Assembly (NCBI RefSeq): GCF_018917235.1
Contig: NZ_JAHLOF010000011.1
Location: forward strand, 1-45,778
DNA from: Metaclostridioides mangenotii
GTDB taxonomy: Bacteria > Bacillota > Clostridia > Peptostreptococcales > Peptostreptococcaceae
DNA length: 45,778 nucleotides
Direction: 5' to 3'
The position numbers and the translations under genes were made by a program. Each line of letters opens with the position of its first letter. Position 1 is the first letter of the stretch. Positions 8,235-16,018 of this stretch are shown here, one piece after another. Under the pieces are notes generated by a model, which saw only the letters and a list, made by a program, of their open reading frames with translations, was not told the DNA's origin and searched no databases.

Positions 8235-9841
8235 AGTAAATACCCCCCTAATCCAGAACTAAAGAATATCGAAACTATACTGAAACAAATCAAAAATGTT
8301 GTAATTGCTAATCTCACTATGAATTTCGGTGAAAATCCGCTAGACAGCATAATGACGTTCTTTATATCGATCATAGGTCCAAATACTAGAAAACCCATAA
8401 TTGATCCAACTGGAAATTTAGTTGCAAAACTTCGTGCAACAGTGGCGTCTGAAGACGAACAAAGGGATAAGAAAAATGCCATCAACATCATAGTAATAAT
8501 AGAGATGTATAAATTCGCATCTTTATCGATCCATATTGTATTTGATATAAATACTTGATAACAAGAAGAAACAAAAGCTCCAATCATTAAGAATTTTCCT
8601 ACATTAAAAAACTCCATCTGTGAATGACGCATAAATAGTGATATTTTATCAGATAATGTTGTAATATATTCAACACCCTCAAAGCAACCGCAGTTGCAAA
8701 GATTATTATCGATTCGACTCGTTAAAATTTCACCTTTTGGTTTCCATACAGCAAATACTAAACCAACCAATACAGATGTAATAATGCCTAGACAAATTCT
8801 TACAAATACAATTTTAATGTTTCCATTAAAAGCCACGTAGGTTGATAAAATCACTACCGGGTTGACAATTGGAGCAACTAATAAAAAAACAATCGCAGAA
8901 GTTAGTGGAACACCTTTTTTTACAATACTTCTGAAAATAGGTATTGAGGCACAATCGCAAACAGGCAAGCAGAACCCCGCTATTATAGAAAATAAAATTC
9001 CTGTTCCGATTCCTTTAGGAAATTTCTTTTCTATCAATTCTTTTGATATAAATACTTGAATTAACGACGACAGTATTACTCCAATCATTAGAAATGGTAA
9101 TCCTTGAAGCAATATGCCTAAAAAAATATTTATCGTAGTATCTACTGGAATAACTATTGTGTTAAATAACCTTCTAAATATAGAATAAAATATCATAAAT
9201 AACAATATGCTGACACATAATCCATTTATAGGGTGCAATTTTTTTTGATATACAAGATTGTCTATCTTTTCCATATACTTAAAAGGACAAATCTTTACTC
9301 CTTTATTAATACTATGAATAGTTCTTTTAATATTAGTAGATTTAGCTTTAAAATTTCTTGCTATTACTAAATCGCTATTTGCTATCTGCTCTATTAGTGG
9401 ACTACCTACTTTCCCTAATATTACTTCAAACTTTGAAATATCTACTATATTAATCACCTTTTGTATCTTGCACAAATTGCCTAAAAACTGATCTTCAGAA
9501 TTACTTTTAGAAGGTACATAGAAAAATAACGATTGTAGGGTTGAAAAAGACGTAACCCCATTCCATTCGACCCATATTTCATCTACATTGTTACTAAGCA
9601 GATATTCATTTATTTGTTTTACTACATTGTTTTTATCTAACTCCAGCTCTTTTTTTGAAAAATACAAAATATCATGATTTGGATGTCTATCTACAATTTG
9701 CGCTTCACCTGCTTCAAATTGTATTATACATAAACGTTTCTGTATCATCTTTTGCCTGTTAAAAAACATATTTAAAAATGTAGTCTTACCTGAATATAAG
9801 AATCCTGTGACGATGTATACAGGAGTATAACTCGTTCTCAT
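8231..9841 (-). CDS. G3E-GTPase-like domain fused to DUF318/ArsP-type permease
   Basis: 536 residues in two parts. Residues 1-195 resemble a CobW/G3E GTPase: P-loop GFLYSGKTT (13-21), VEWNG (91-95) in the place of EPSG, and VINIVDISKFE. The CxCC metal motif and a clear NKxD are missing. From about residue 205 there is a membrane protein of the DUF318 (UPF0718) permease family with about eight segments and the motif GFCLPVCDCASIPIFR (289-304). It also has a CNCGC cluster at 382-386 in a loop and SLCSSSDATVARSF. It overlaps the upstream G3E gene by ATGA and the downstream DUF1980 gene likewise. Substrate is unknown; I infer a metal or metal complex. Confidence 0.82.
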   Translation of the reverse strand: MRTSYTPVYIVTGFLYSGKTTFLNMFFNRQKMIQKRLCIIQFEAGEAQIVDRHPNHDILYFSKKELELDKNNVVKQINEYLLSNNVDEIWVEWNGVTSFSTLQSLFFYVPSKSNSEDQFLGNLCKIQKVINIVDISKFEVILGKVGSPLIEQIANSDLVIARNFKAKSTNIKRTIHSINKGVKICPFKYMEKIDNLVYQKKLHPINGLCVSILLFMIFYSIFRRLFNTIVIPVDTTINIFLGILLQGLPFLMIGVILSSLIQVFISKELIEKKFPKGIGTGILFSIIAGFCLPVCDCASIPIFRSIVKKGVPLTSAIVFLLVAPIVNPVVILSTYVAFNGNIKIVFVRICLGIITSVLVGLVFAVWKPKGEILTSRIDNNLCNCGCFEGVEYITTLSDKISLFMRHSQMEFFNVGKFLMIGAFVSSCYQVFISNTIWIDKDANLYISIITMMLMAFFLSLCSSSDATVARSFATKFPVGSIMGFLVFGPMIDIKNVIMLSSGFSPKFIVRLAITTFLICFSIVSIFFSSGLGGYLL

Positions 9842-10830
9842 TTCTTTTCATTAAATAAATCTATCAGTTTTTGACGGTCTAAATTATCTCCTATTATAGA
9901 TAAAAAATTCTTCTCGACCGTTGATATTTCTAATTCTACTTCTCCAGGTAAGTATTGAAGATTTACAAAACGATATTTCTCTTTTAGTATACCTTTTGCT
10001 CTTAAAACTTTTCCATAATTTAATTTTTCTATTTCATTTATTTTATCAACAATCTCTTTACACTCTACATTGTGCTCAAAATATATAGTTATTGTATCGA
10101 AAACATTATTTGCATTGCTATTATGACCGTGGCAACAATGTACATGATTATCATGATAACTACAGTCATTATTTTCATCAGAATTACTATCTTTAGATGA
10201 ATGACAACACAATATATCTTCATTACAATCTATATAATTATTTTCTGAACAACTAAAAATATCATCAAGTTTTATATCGTTCCAAGAATTTGTAATTATA
10301 ACAGCATTAGTATTTAGATTCTTTATTTTGTTTAACGCAGAATAGCTCTTTTTACTATTTTCATCAAATCTGCTAAATAATATAATATCCGCGTTTTTTA
10401 CCTGATCCTCAAAAAAATCTCCGAAGTTTTCTAAGTATATCTCACATCTATTAGCATCTACAACAGTTATCTTTTTTGATATTTTTATCAAATCACAAAT
10501 AGAAGAATCTTTACATGCATTTGATACATCGGATAGTTTACTTACACCAGAAGGCTCAATAATTATTTTATCAGGTTTATACTGATCCATAATATCTTGT
10601 AAAGATTTTACGAAATCACCTGAAAGAGTACAGCAAATACATCCAGAATTCAGTTCTTTTACCTGGAAACCGCTATTTTTTAATAGTGCCGCATCCACGC
10701 TAACTTCTCCAAAATCATTTTCAATTAAAGCTATATTTTGCCCCTTTAATGACTCTCTTAGCATTTTTTGTATCAATGTGGTCTTACCTGATCCCAAAAA
10801 CCCAGATATAATATAAACTTCTCTCTTCAT
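9838..10830 (-). CDS. CobW/G3E-family GTPase, putative zinc metallochaperone
   Basis: 330 residues. The P-loop is SGFLGSGKTT (about 9-18), the metal motif is GCICC (63-67), and IIIEPSGVSKL follows, all typical of the G3E family (COG0523) whose zinc-linked members (ZagA, ZigA, ZNG1) deliver zinc. A low-complexity insert at about 202-236 is rich in His and Cys (DCNEDILCCH, YHDNHVHCCHGH) and is a likely metal-binding arm. The CobW C-terminal domain follows. The ribosome site AAGGAG precedes the ATG. It follows znuB after 37 bp in the Zur-controlled operon, which points to zinc rather than cobalt or nitrile-hydratase maturation. Confidence 0.88.
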   Translation of the reverse strand: MKREVYIISGFLGSGKTTLIQKMLRESLKGQNIALIENDFGEVSVDAALLKNSGFQVKELNSGCICCTLSGDFVKSLQDIMDQYKPDKIIIEPSGVSKLSDVSNACKDSSICDLIKISKKITVVDANRCEIYLENFGDFFEDQVKNADIILFSRFDENSKKSYSALNKIKNLNTNAVIITNSWNDIKLDDIFSCSENNYIDCNEDILCCHSSKDSNSDENNDCSYHDNHVHCCHGHNSNANNVFDTITIYFEHNVECKEIVDKINEIEKLNYGKVLRAKGILKEKYRFVNLQYLPGEVELEISTVEKNFLSIIGDNLDRQKLIDLFNEKK

Positions 10831-10867
10831 TTTTTTCTCCTTATTTTATAGAATCTCTTCTCTTTAA

Positions 10868-11677
10868 TCAACTAAATGACTTAAAGAAAAGTCTTTTAAA
10901 CAATAAAATTAAGGTAAATAATATTACTCCAATTAAAACAATCGTTCCACCTGGCTTTAATCTTAAATAGTAGGATAAGAATAAGCCCATGATTGTAAAA
11001 AATACAGCAAAAAATATTGAATACACTACAGTTTGTTTATAATTCTTTGCAAATTGCATTGCACAAGCTACAGGTACAACCATCATAGAAGATACAATTA
11101 AAGCTCCGACCGTACGAGCTGCAATAGAAACAGTTATAGCCGTTAATATTGTAAAAATAAAATTAGTTATGTTTACTGGCACACCTGCTAATCTTGCAGA
11201 CCTTTCATCAAATGTTATAAAAAATAATTCTTTATATAAAATAATAAAGGTAATTAAAACAATACAGCTAACGATAATTACCATATTCATTTCAAAATCA
11301 CTGATTGCTACAATACTCCCAAAAAGAAAACTATTAAAATTAGCTGAATTCTTAGTAAACCCTGAAAGTATACCGGCTAATCCTACACCCGCAGACATGA
11401 TAATAGCTATAGATATTTCAGAGTATTGAGGTATTTTCTTACGAATAACTTCAATTCCAAGTGCTGCTATAATACAAAATACTATAGCCCCTAAAATAGG
11501 GTTTATCCCCAATATAAGCCCTGTCGCTACACCTGCTAATGAAGTATGTGATAAAGCATCACCAATCATCGAAAGCCTTTTTAAGACAATTATAACCCCT
11601 ATACACGGAATAATTATGGCTAGTAAAATTCCTACTACAAAGGCTCTTTGCATAAATGCATATTCAAATATCTCCAT
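10868..11677 (-). CDS. znuB: Zinc ABC transporter permease ZnuB
   Basis: 269 residues with about eight hydrophobic segments, in the ABC-3 (ZnuB/MntB) permease family. Recognisable stretches are RAFVVGILLAIIIPCIGVII, RLSMIGDALSHTSLAGVATG (the conserved coupling loop), GVPVNITNFIF and RTVGALIVSSMMVVPVACA. It forms the membrane channel for the ZnuC ATPase. Zinc rather than manganese is inferred from the Zur-type regulator, the His-rich binding protein and the G3E GTPase. It ends in a basic tail (KRLFFKSFS). Confidence 0.9.
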   Translation of the reverse strand: MEIFEYAFMQRAFVVGILLAIIIPCIGVIIVLKRLSMIGDALSHTSLAGVATGLILGINPILGAIVFCIIAALGIEVIRKKIPQYSEISIAIIMSAGVGLAGILSGFTKNSANFNSFLFGSIVAISDFEMNMVIIVSCIVLITFIILYKELFFITFDERSARLAGVPVNITNFIFTILTAITVSIAARTVGALIVSSMMVVPVACAMQFAKNYKQTVVYSIFFAVFFTIMGLFLSYYLRLKPGGTIVLIGVILFTLILLFKRLFFKSFS

Positions 11678-11728
11678 AAATTTCTACCTTTCTATTGATG
11701 GCAAAATAATTTTTGCTATAAGATATAC

Positions 11729-12400
11729 TTAATTATTTACCTCTTTTAATACTCCATCTTCAAGCAACATTGTTTTTGTAACAAATTGATTAGTACTTTT
11801 TATATCGTGTGTTATCATGAGGATTGTAAGTCTTTTATCTCTGTTAAGTTCTGCAAGTAGATTGTAAAATGAATCAGAGCTTTTTTCATCTACTCCAGTA
11901 GTCGGCTCATCTAGAATCATCACTTCTGGGTTTGAAACCAAGGCTCTTGCAAGCAAAATTTTCTGTCTTTGACCACCAGACATGCTGCCAATCAGACTCT
12001 TAGAATATTCTTGCATTCCAACCATTGCAAGTGCATCTCTGGTTCTTTGATTATGTTCCTTCTTTGGAAAACGAAATAAACCTATTTTCGAATAAAGATT
12101 AGCACTAACAACTTCTTCTGCAGAAGCTGGAAAATAGCGCTGATAAGATAGTCCGCTTTGTGATATATATCCTATTTTTGGCCATTTATTAAAACTTTTA
12201 ATATTTTGTCCTAGAAGTGTAATTTCACCCTCCATTGGTGAAAGTTCTCCTAACAATAATTTAATCAACGTACTCTTTCCCGCACCATTAGAACCAATTA
12301 TTGAGACAAAATCCCCTCTTGATATATTAAAATTCACATTAGAAAAAACTTGTTCCTCTCCATATGAAAACTTTAAATTTTTGACACTTATAATATTCAT
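11729..12400 (-). CDS. znuC: Zinc ABC transporter ATP-binding protein ZnuC
   Basis: 223 residues of a standard ABC ATPase: Walker A GSNGAGKST (about 37-45), Q-loop YISQSG, signature SMSGGQRQK, Walker B VMILDEPTTGVD and the switch His in MITHD. The ribosome site GGTGATG lies just before the ATG, 16 bp after the znuA stop. It powers metal import through ZnuB. Order znuA-znuC-znuB on one strand. Confidence 0.92.
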   Translation of the reverse strand: MNIISVKNLKFSYGEEQVFSNVNFNISRGDFVSIIGSNGAGKSTLIKLLLGELSPMEGEITLLGQNIKSFNKWPKIGYISQSGLSYQRYFPASAEEVVSANLYSKIGLFRFPKKEHNQRTRDALAMVGMQEYSKSLIGSMSGGQRQKILLARALVSNPEVMILDEPTTGVDEKSSDSFYNLLAELNRDKRLTILMITHDIKSTNQFVTKTMLLEDGVLKEVNN

Positions 12401-12416
12401 TCACATCACCACTTTA

Positions 12417-13376
12417 CTATTGTAATGCCACTTTTAGCGACTCTAAATTTTTACGCATTACAGAAAAATAATCTTCACTACTTGATTTTTCTTTTCCATT
12501 AAGACCTTCTATTGGATTTAATATATCAGTCTTTGCTCCAGTTGTATCTGCAATAGTTTTTGCTACCTTTGGACTCACCAGTTCTTCAAAGAAAATTACC
12601 TTCACTTTGTTTTTCTTTACAAACTCAATAATCTCGGACATCCTGGCAGGATCTGGCTCTGAGTCAGGTGAAACACCTTCAATTCCCACTTGATTTAACC
12701 CATATGCATCACATAAATATCCAAAAGCTTCATGAGAAACAACAATATCTTTGTTTGAAAGTGGTTTTAATGTATCTTTGTATTCTTTATCTAATTTATC
12801 AAATTCTTGAGCGTATTTATCATAGTTATTTTCATAATAATCCTTATTATCAGGATCTACTTTCACAAATGCATCCTTTATATCCTTCATTTGTTGTTTT
12901 GCGTTTATTGGATTTAACCATACATGTGGATCGGAATCACTATTTTCATGGTGCTCAATATTACTTCTGTGATTTTCCCCTTTATCATGAGAATGGCCTG
13001 TATTTAGTTTAATATTCTTTGATGCTTCAAGTTTAAACAGCGCCTTATTTTGTGTACTTTTTAAAACATTATCAACCCAATGTTCCATACCTGCACCATT
13101 ATAGATAAATAAGTCTGCTTTTTCTAAATTTGTTATGTCTGTAGCATTAGGCTCCCAATCATGAGGCTCAACCCCTGCTGGAACCATATTTGTAATTCTA
13201 GCTTTATTACCACCAATTTTTTGAGCAAAGTCATACATTGGATATATACTAGTTAAAACATTAAGTTCTTTTTCTTTAGAATCCGATTGTTCGGTTTTTT
13301 TATCGCAACCAGTTAATAAACTGAATATCGTAATTGTTAATAGTGTTAGTAAACAAATTCCTTTTAATTTTTTCAT
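12417..13376 (-). CDS. znuA: Zinc-binding lipoprotein ZnuA
   Basis: 319 residues. The N-terminus is a lipoprotein signal with lipobox LLTGC (Cys24), so the mature protein is anchored outside the membrane. Cluster A-I ligands are visible: His72 in VEPHDWEP, His151 in DPHVWLNP, and His215 in VVSHEAFGYLC. A His/Asp/Glu-rich loop at about 128-143 (HSHDKGENHRSNIEHH) precedes the second ligand, the hallmark of zinc-specific members against manganese ones. GGAGGG is placed before the ATG. It hands zinc to ZnuB-ZnuC encoded next. Confidence 0.93.
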   Translation of the reverse strand: MKKLKGICLLTLLTITIFSLLTGCDKKTEQSDSKEKELNVLTSIYPMYDFAQKIGGNKARITNMVPAGVEPHDWEPNATDITNLEKADLFIYNGAGMEHWVDNVLKSTQNKALFKLEASKNIKLNTGHSHDKGENHRSNIEHHENSDSDPHVWLNPINAKQQMKDIKDAFVKVDPDNKDYYENNYDKYAQEFDKLDKEYKDTLKPLSNKDIVVSHEAFGYLCDAYGLNQVGIEGVSPDSEPDPARMSEIIEFVKKNKVKVIFFEELVSPKVAKTIADTTGAKTDILNPIEGLNGKEKSSSEDYFSVMRKNLESLKVALQ

Positions 13377-13416
13377 AAAAACCCTCCATAATGTTCTATT
13401 TATAATTATAGATGAG

Positions 13417-13722
13417 TTAATTATTCATTCTCACTTTTAAAGTAATGAGAGTGTGACTTACCTCATAAGATATTGTGTAAAAGAATAGCTTTAAATAGAC
13501 GCCAAGTATTAGTAATATACCTATTTTTGGCATTAGACCAGTACTTAATTGTCTTAGAGTATTTTCTACTTGTTGTATATGTATACAGATTTGGCAAGTA
13601 TCTCCAACACAATCGTGATTTGATTTCTCTAATATGTAAAAAGAAGAAAGAAGGTAAATAACAATAAAAGCTAAACACATTATAATAGCAAGTGAACTTC
13701 TATTTTTAATATTCCTTTTCAT
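13417..13722 (-). CDS. Small two-segment membrane protein with extracytoplasmic Cys motif
   Basis: 101 residues. Hydrophobic segments lie at about 10-31 and 63-83, separated by a loop with SNHDCVGDTCQICIHIQQVE. The HDC-x3-TC-x-IC arrangement gives three Cys and one or two His in the loop, likely outside the membrane. The tail is basic. I cannot name the family. It lies between zur and znuA in the same operon with a strong ribosome site (AGGGAGGGGGG). A metal sensor, zinc-transfer helper or membrane partner of ZnuA is possible, but this is inference from context only. Confidence 0.7.
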   Translation of the reverse strand: MKRNIKNRSSLAIIMCLAFIVIYLLSSFYILEKSNHDCVGDTCQICIHIQQVENTLRQLSTGLMPKIGILLILGVYLKLFFYTISYEVSHTLITLKVRMNN

Positions 13723-13755
13723 TGTAATTACCCCCCTCCCTCTTATTTTTCTCTT

Positions 13756-14175
13756 TTATTTACTGTTATTTGAACATTTATCACATTTACCATAAAACAT
13801 TGTCTTAAATGAATTTAAATTAAACCCATGTTTTTTTAGTAAATGCTCTTGTATACTTTCTAATTCATCACATTCAAAATGAATCAGACCGCCACATTCA
13901 TCACATTTAAAGTGAAAATGTTCCTTTAGCTGATCTTCTTCACCTACATATTGATAACATGCTCCTGAAACACCATCCATAATATATTTTCTGACTACAC
14001 CGTCATTTACAAGTTTATCCAGATATCTATATACAGTTGTCATACCAATTTTCATATCATTATTTAAAAAATGGTCTGTTATCTGATTTATCGTTACATG
14101 TTTACCATTAAGTGATTTTATGTATAATAAGATAGATTCTTTTTGCTTTGTTTTATAACTTATAGATTTTTTCAC
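13756..14175 (-). CDS. zur: Fur-family zinc repressor (Zur type)
   Basis: 139 residues. A winged-helix DNA-binding domain (TTVYRYLDKLVNDGVVRKY, about 46-64) is followed by the Fur dimerisation domain with HFHFKCDECGG (His86, His88, Cys91, Cys94) and a C-terminal CDKC (131-134). The two Cys pairs form the structural zinc site. The gene is first in the zinc operon, right after two Fur-type palindromes, so it probably represses itself and all the uptake genes when zinc is plentiful. Fur and PerR are less likely given the neighbours. Confidence 0.9.
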   Translation of the reverse strand: MKKSISYKTKQKESILLYIKSLNGKHVTINQITDHFLNNDMKIGMTTVYRYLDKLVNDGVVRKYIMDGVSGACYQYVGEEDQLKEHFHFKCDECGGLIHFECDELESIQEHLLKKHGFNLNSFKTMFYGKCDKCSNNSK

Positions 14176-14194
14176 TTAACTCACTCCTCCAATA

Positions 14195-14209
14195 TGAAAA
14201 CCATTTTCA
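14195..14209. promoter_or_regulatory. Zur/Fur-type operator, proximal
   Basis: Perfect 6-3-6 palindrome TGAAAA-CCA-TTTTCA. It abuts the -10 box of the zur promoter on its downstream side, an ideal place for repression. Assigned to Zur because zur is the next gene. Confidence 0.65.
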
Positions 14210-14237
14210 ATTTACCATATTAATTTTTTAGTGTCAA
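14209..14237 (-). promoter_or_regulatory. Promoter of the zur-znu operon
   Basis: On the minus strand a consensus TTGACA (14237-14232), a 17-bp spacer and TAAATT (14214-14209). Operators flank it on both sides. It should drive the whole block down to 7386, since no good terminator lies in between. Confidence 0.65.
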
Positions 14238-14241
14238 GTAA

Positions 14242-14260
14242 ATTGAAAATCATTTTTAAT
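14242..14260. promoter_or_regulatory. Zur/Fur-type operator, distal
   Basis: ATTGAAAATCATTTTTAAT, an imperfect palindrome closely like the proximal site. It lies immediately upstream of the -35 box of the zur promoter. Confidence 0.5.
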
Positions 14261-14365
14261 TTCAAAAACACTAAGTTATATTTAAAAATTACAGTAAGGA
14301 AATCATTATAAAGTAAAAAGGGGAAAGTTACTCCTTAGTAATTGTAATTAAACTTTATTTGATCT

Positions 14366-14394
14366 TTGACTTTAAAAGGTTAATATACTAATAT
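14366..14394 (+). promoter_or_regulatory. Predicted promoter of the metallophosphoesterase gene
   Basis: TTGACT, 17 bp, TAATAT, ending about 20 bp before the ribosome site. It is more than 100 bp from the Zur palindromes, so Zur control of this gene is not obvious. Confidence 0.4.
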
Positions 14395-14423
14395 TTGCTA
14401 TATAGGAGGATTAGATGACTTAA

Positions 14424-15827
14424 ATGAAAAAAAGAATATTAATAGCACTATTAGGAGCTTTCGTATTATTAATAGTTGGGTGCAAAACAACAAAAATTAT
14501 AGAAATAAACATGCTAGCAACTACTGATTTACATGGATATTTGCCTTATGAATTGACTTCTTATATAAAAAATGAAAAGTCTAAAGATAAAAATACTCTT
14601 TTAGTTGATGCCGGAGATTTTTTAAGTGTGGGTAAATATGGTTCATCAATGAGTAAATATTTTGATACAAAAAATAGTTACGATGAATATGACACAAAAT
14701 ATTTAGAAACACCTATAGTAAAAGAAATGAAGGAAATAGGATATGATGCTATTGTACTTGGAAATCATGAGTTTATAGAAAATAATAAAGCTCAACTAGA
14801 CCATATGGTATCTGATTTTAAAAAATATGATATTGATTTATTATCAGCAAATACATATGAAAGAAGTGGAGAAAATTATATATCTCCTTATGTAATTAAG
14901 AATATTTCTACATCTGGGGGAAATTTAAAATTAGGTATATTGGGACTTACTATACAAGAAGTAGGTCAAACCTATGAGACTGTCGAAAATGAAAATATAA
15001 AACCAACATCTGAGGGATTAAAAGATTTCCAAGGCTACAATGGATCATTGTATATGGGTGATTTAGTTAAAGATGCTAAGAAATGGGTAGATGTCATGAA
15101 GAAAGAAAATGTAGATATTATAGTAGCGGTTGCTCATAGTGGTGAAAAGGGAGATTCAGATAAATATCCTGGCAATAGAGTTCAGGAATTAGCAAAAGAA
15201 GTTAATGGAATAGACGTTATTGTAGCAGGTCATACACACAAACAAATATATCAACATGATTATAAAAATAAACTTCGAGAAAAAGTTATAGTTACTCAGC
15301 CAGGTAAATATGGTGAATGTATCTCAAAAATCAACTTTAAAATAAAGAAAAATAATAATAAATGGAACGTGGTAAGTAAATCTAGTGAATTAATTAAATT
15401 TAATAAAAGTAAAGAAGATAAAAACTTTGATGATCTTGTTGATAAATTTGTTGAATTTGCTCTTGAACGTCAATCAAATGATAGTACTGGTGAAATCGAC
15501 CTGAAAGATATAACACCTTTTGATTGGGATAAAGCATATGTATTTGAGCCTCATTCTTCCCCTAAAAAAATATATGATACGATAGGTTATAAGTGGAATG
15601 ATATAAAAAAAACTGACAGTGAAGATATGATACAAATGATATTTATGAAAAATAATAAAGTAGTTTGCCATTTATATGGTTATGAAAAGCAATTATTCAT
15701 CGATTTTAAATTTAATAAATCTTATTATAAAGATAATGTTATAACCATTTATCCCAATAAAAATGATAGATTTAAATTTGATGTTGATAAAAAGTGGATT
15801 AATACTAGTTTTAAATATATAGAGTAA
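14424..15827 (+). CDS. Lipoprotein metallophosphoesterase (5'-nucleotidase type) with unusual C-terminal domain
   Basis: 467 residues. The signal peptide ends in lipobox LIVGC (Cys20), so the protein is anchored outside the membrane. The calcineurin-like phosphoesterase core is complete: TTDLHG (Asp35, His37), VDAGD, LGNHE (Asn114, His115), VAHSGE and AGHTHKQ (His270, His272). Related enzymes are UshA and CpdB, which hydrolyse nucleotides or cyclic nucleotides. Instead of the usual 5_nucleotid_C domain, residues from about 355 hold a domain starting DITPFDWDKAYVFEPHSS and containing MIQMIFMKNNKVVCHLYG. GGAGG serves a two-codon mini-ORF (ATG ACT TAA, 14415-14423) directly before this ATG. It diverges from zur. 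Substrate is unknown. Confidence 0.85.
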   Translation: MKKRILIALLGAFVLLIVGCKTTKIIEINMLATTDLHGYLPYELTSYIKNEKSKDKNTLLVDAGDFLSVGKYGSSMSKYFDTKNSYDEYDTKYLETPIVKEMKEIGYDAIVLGNHEFIENNKAQLDHMVSDFKKYDIDLLSANTYERSGENYISPYVIKNISTSGGNLKLGILGLTIQEVGQTYETVENENIKPTSEGLKDFQGYNGSLYMGDLVKDAKKWVDVMKKENVDIIVAVAHSGEKGDSDKYPGNRVQELAKEVNGIDVIVAGHTHKQIYQHDYKNKLREKVIVTQPGKYGECISKINFKIKKNNNKWNVVSKSSELIKFNKSKEDKNFDDLVDKFVEFALERQSNDSTGEIDLKDITPFDWDKAYVFEPHSSPKKIYDTIGYKWNDIKKTDSEDMIQMIFMKNNKVVCHLYGYEKQLFIDFKFNKSYYKDNVITIYPNKNDRFKFDVDKKWINTSFKYIE

Positions 15828-15888
15828 CATTTATATATATTTTTACAAATCCTTTTAAAATAAATAATATTAAAAACAGGTAATTATT

Positions 15889-15937
15889 TTAATTAAGACT
15901 ACTTCAGAAAAAATCGCTGAAACGAGTCTTAATTATT
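15889..15937. terminator. Bidirectional terminator between convergent genes
   Basis: A long stem, AATTAAGACT / AGTCTTAATT, with an inner TTCAG/CTGAA. T-rich sequence lies on both flanks, between the metallophosphoesterase gene and the BI-1-type gene that points toward it. Confidence 0.65.
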
Positions 15938-16018
15938 AATTTATTACCTATTCTTATAATACCTGCAACAATAGAAATCGAATTAAATAAACGGTCTAAT
16001 TATATCTTTATATGAAAT

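Noticed and set aside
12668..13012. Plus-strand frame of 114 residues opposite znuA
   Set aside because: It is fully inside znuA on the other strand, with no ribosome site; it arises from the His-rich coding region.
13463..13678. Second minus-strand frame inside the small Cys membrane protein gene
   Set aside because: It overlaps 13417-13722 in another frame and has no ribosome site of its own; the 101-residue frame has a strong one and sensible membrane segments.
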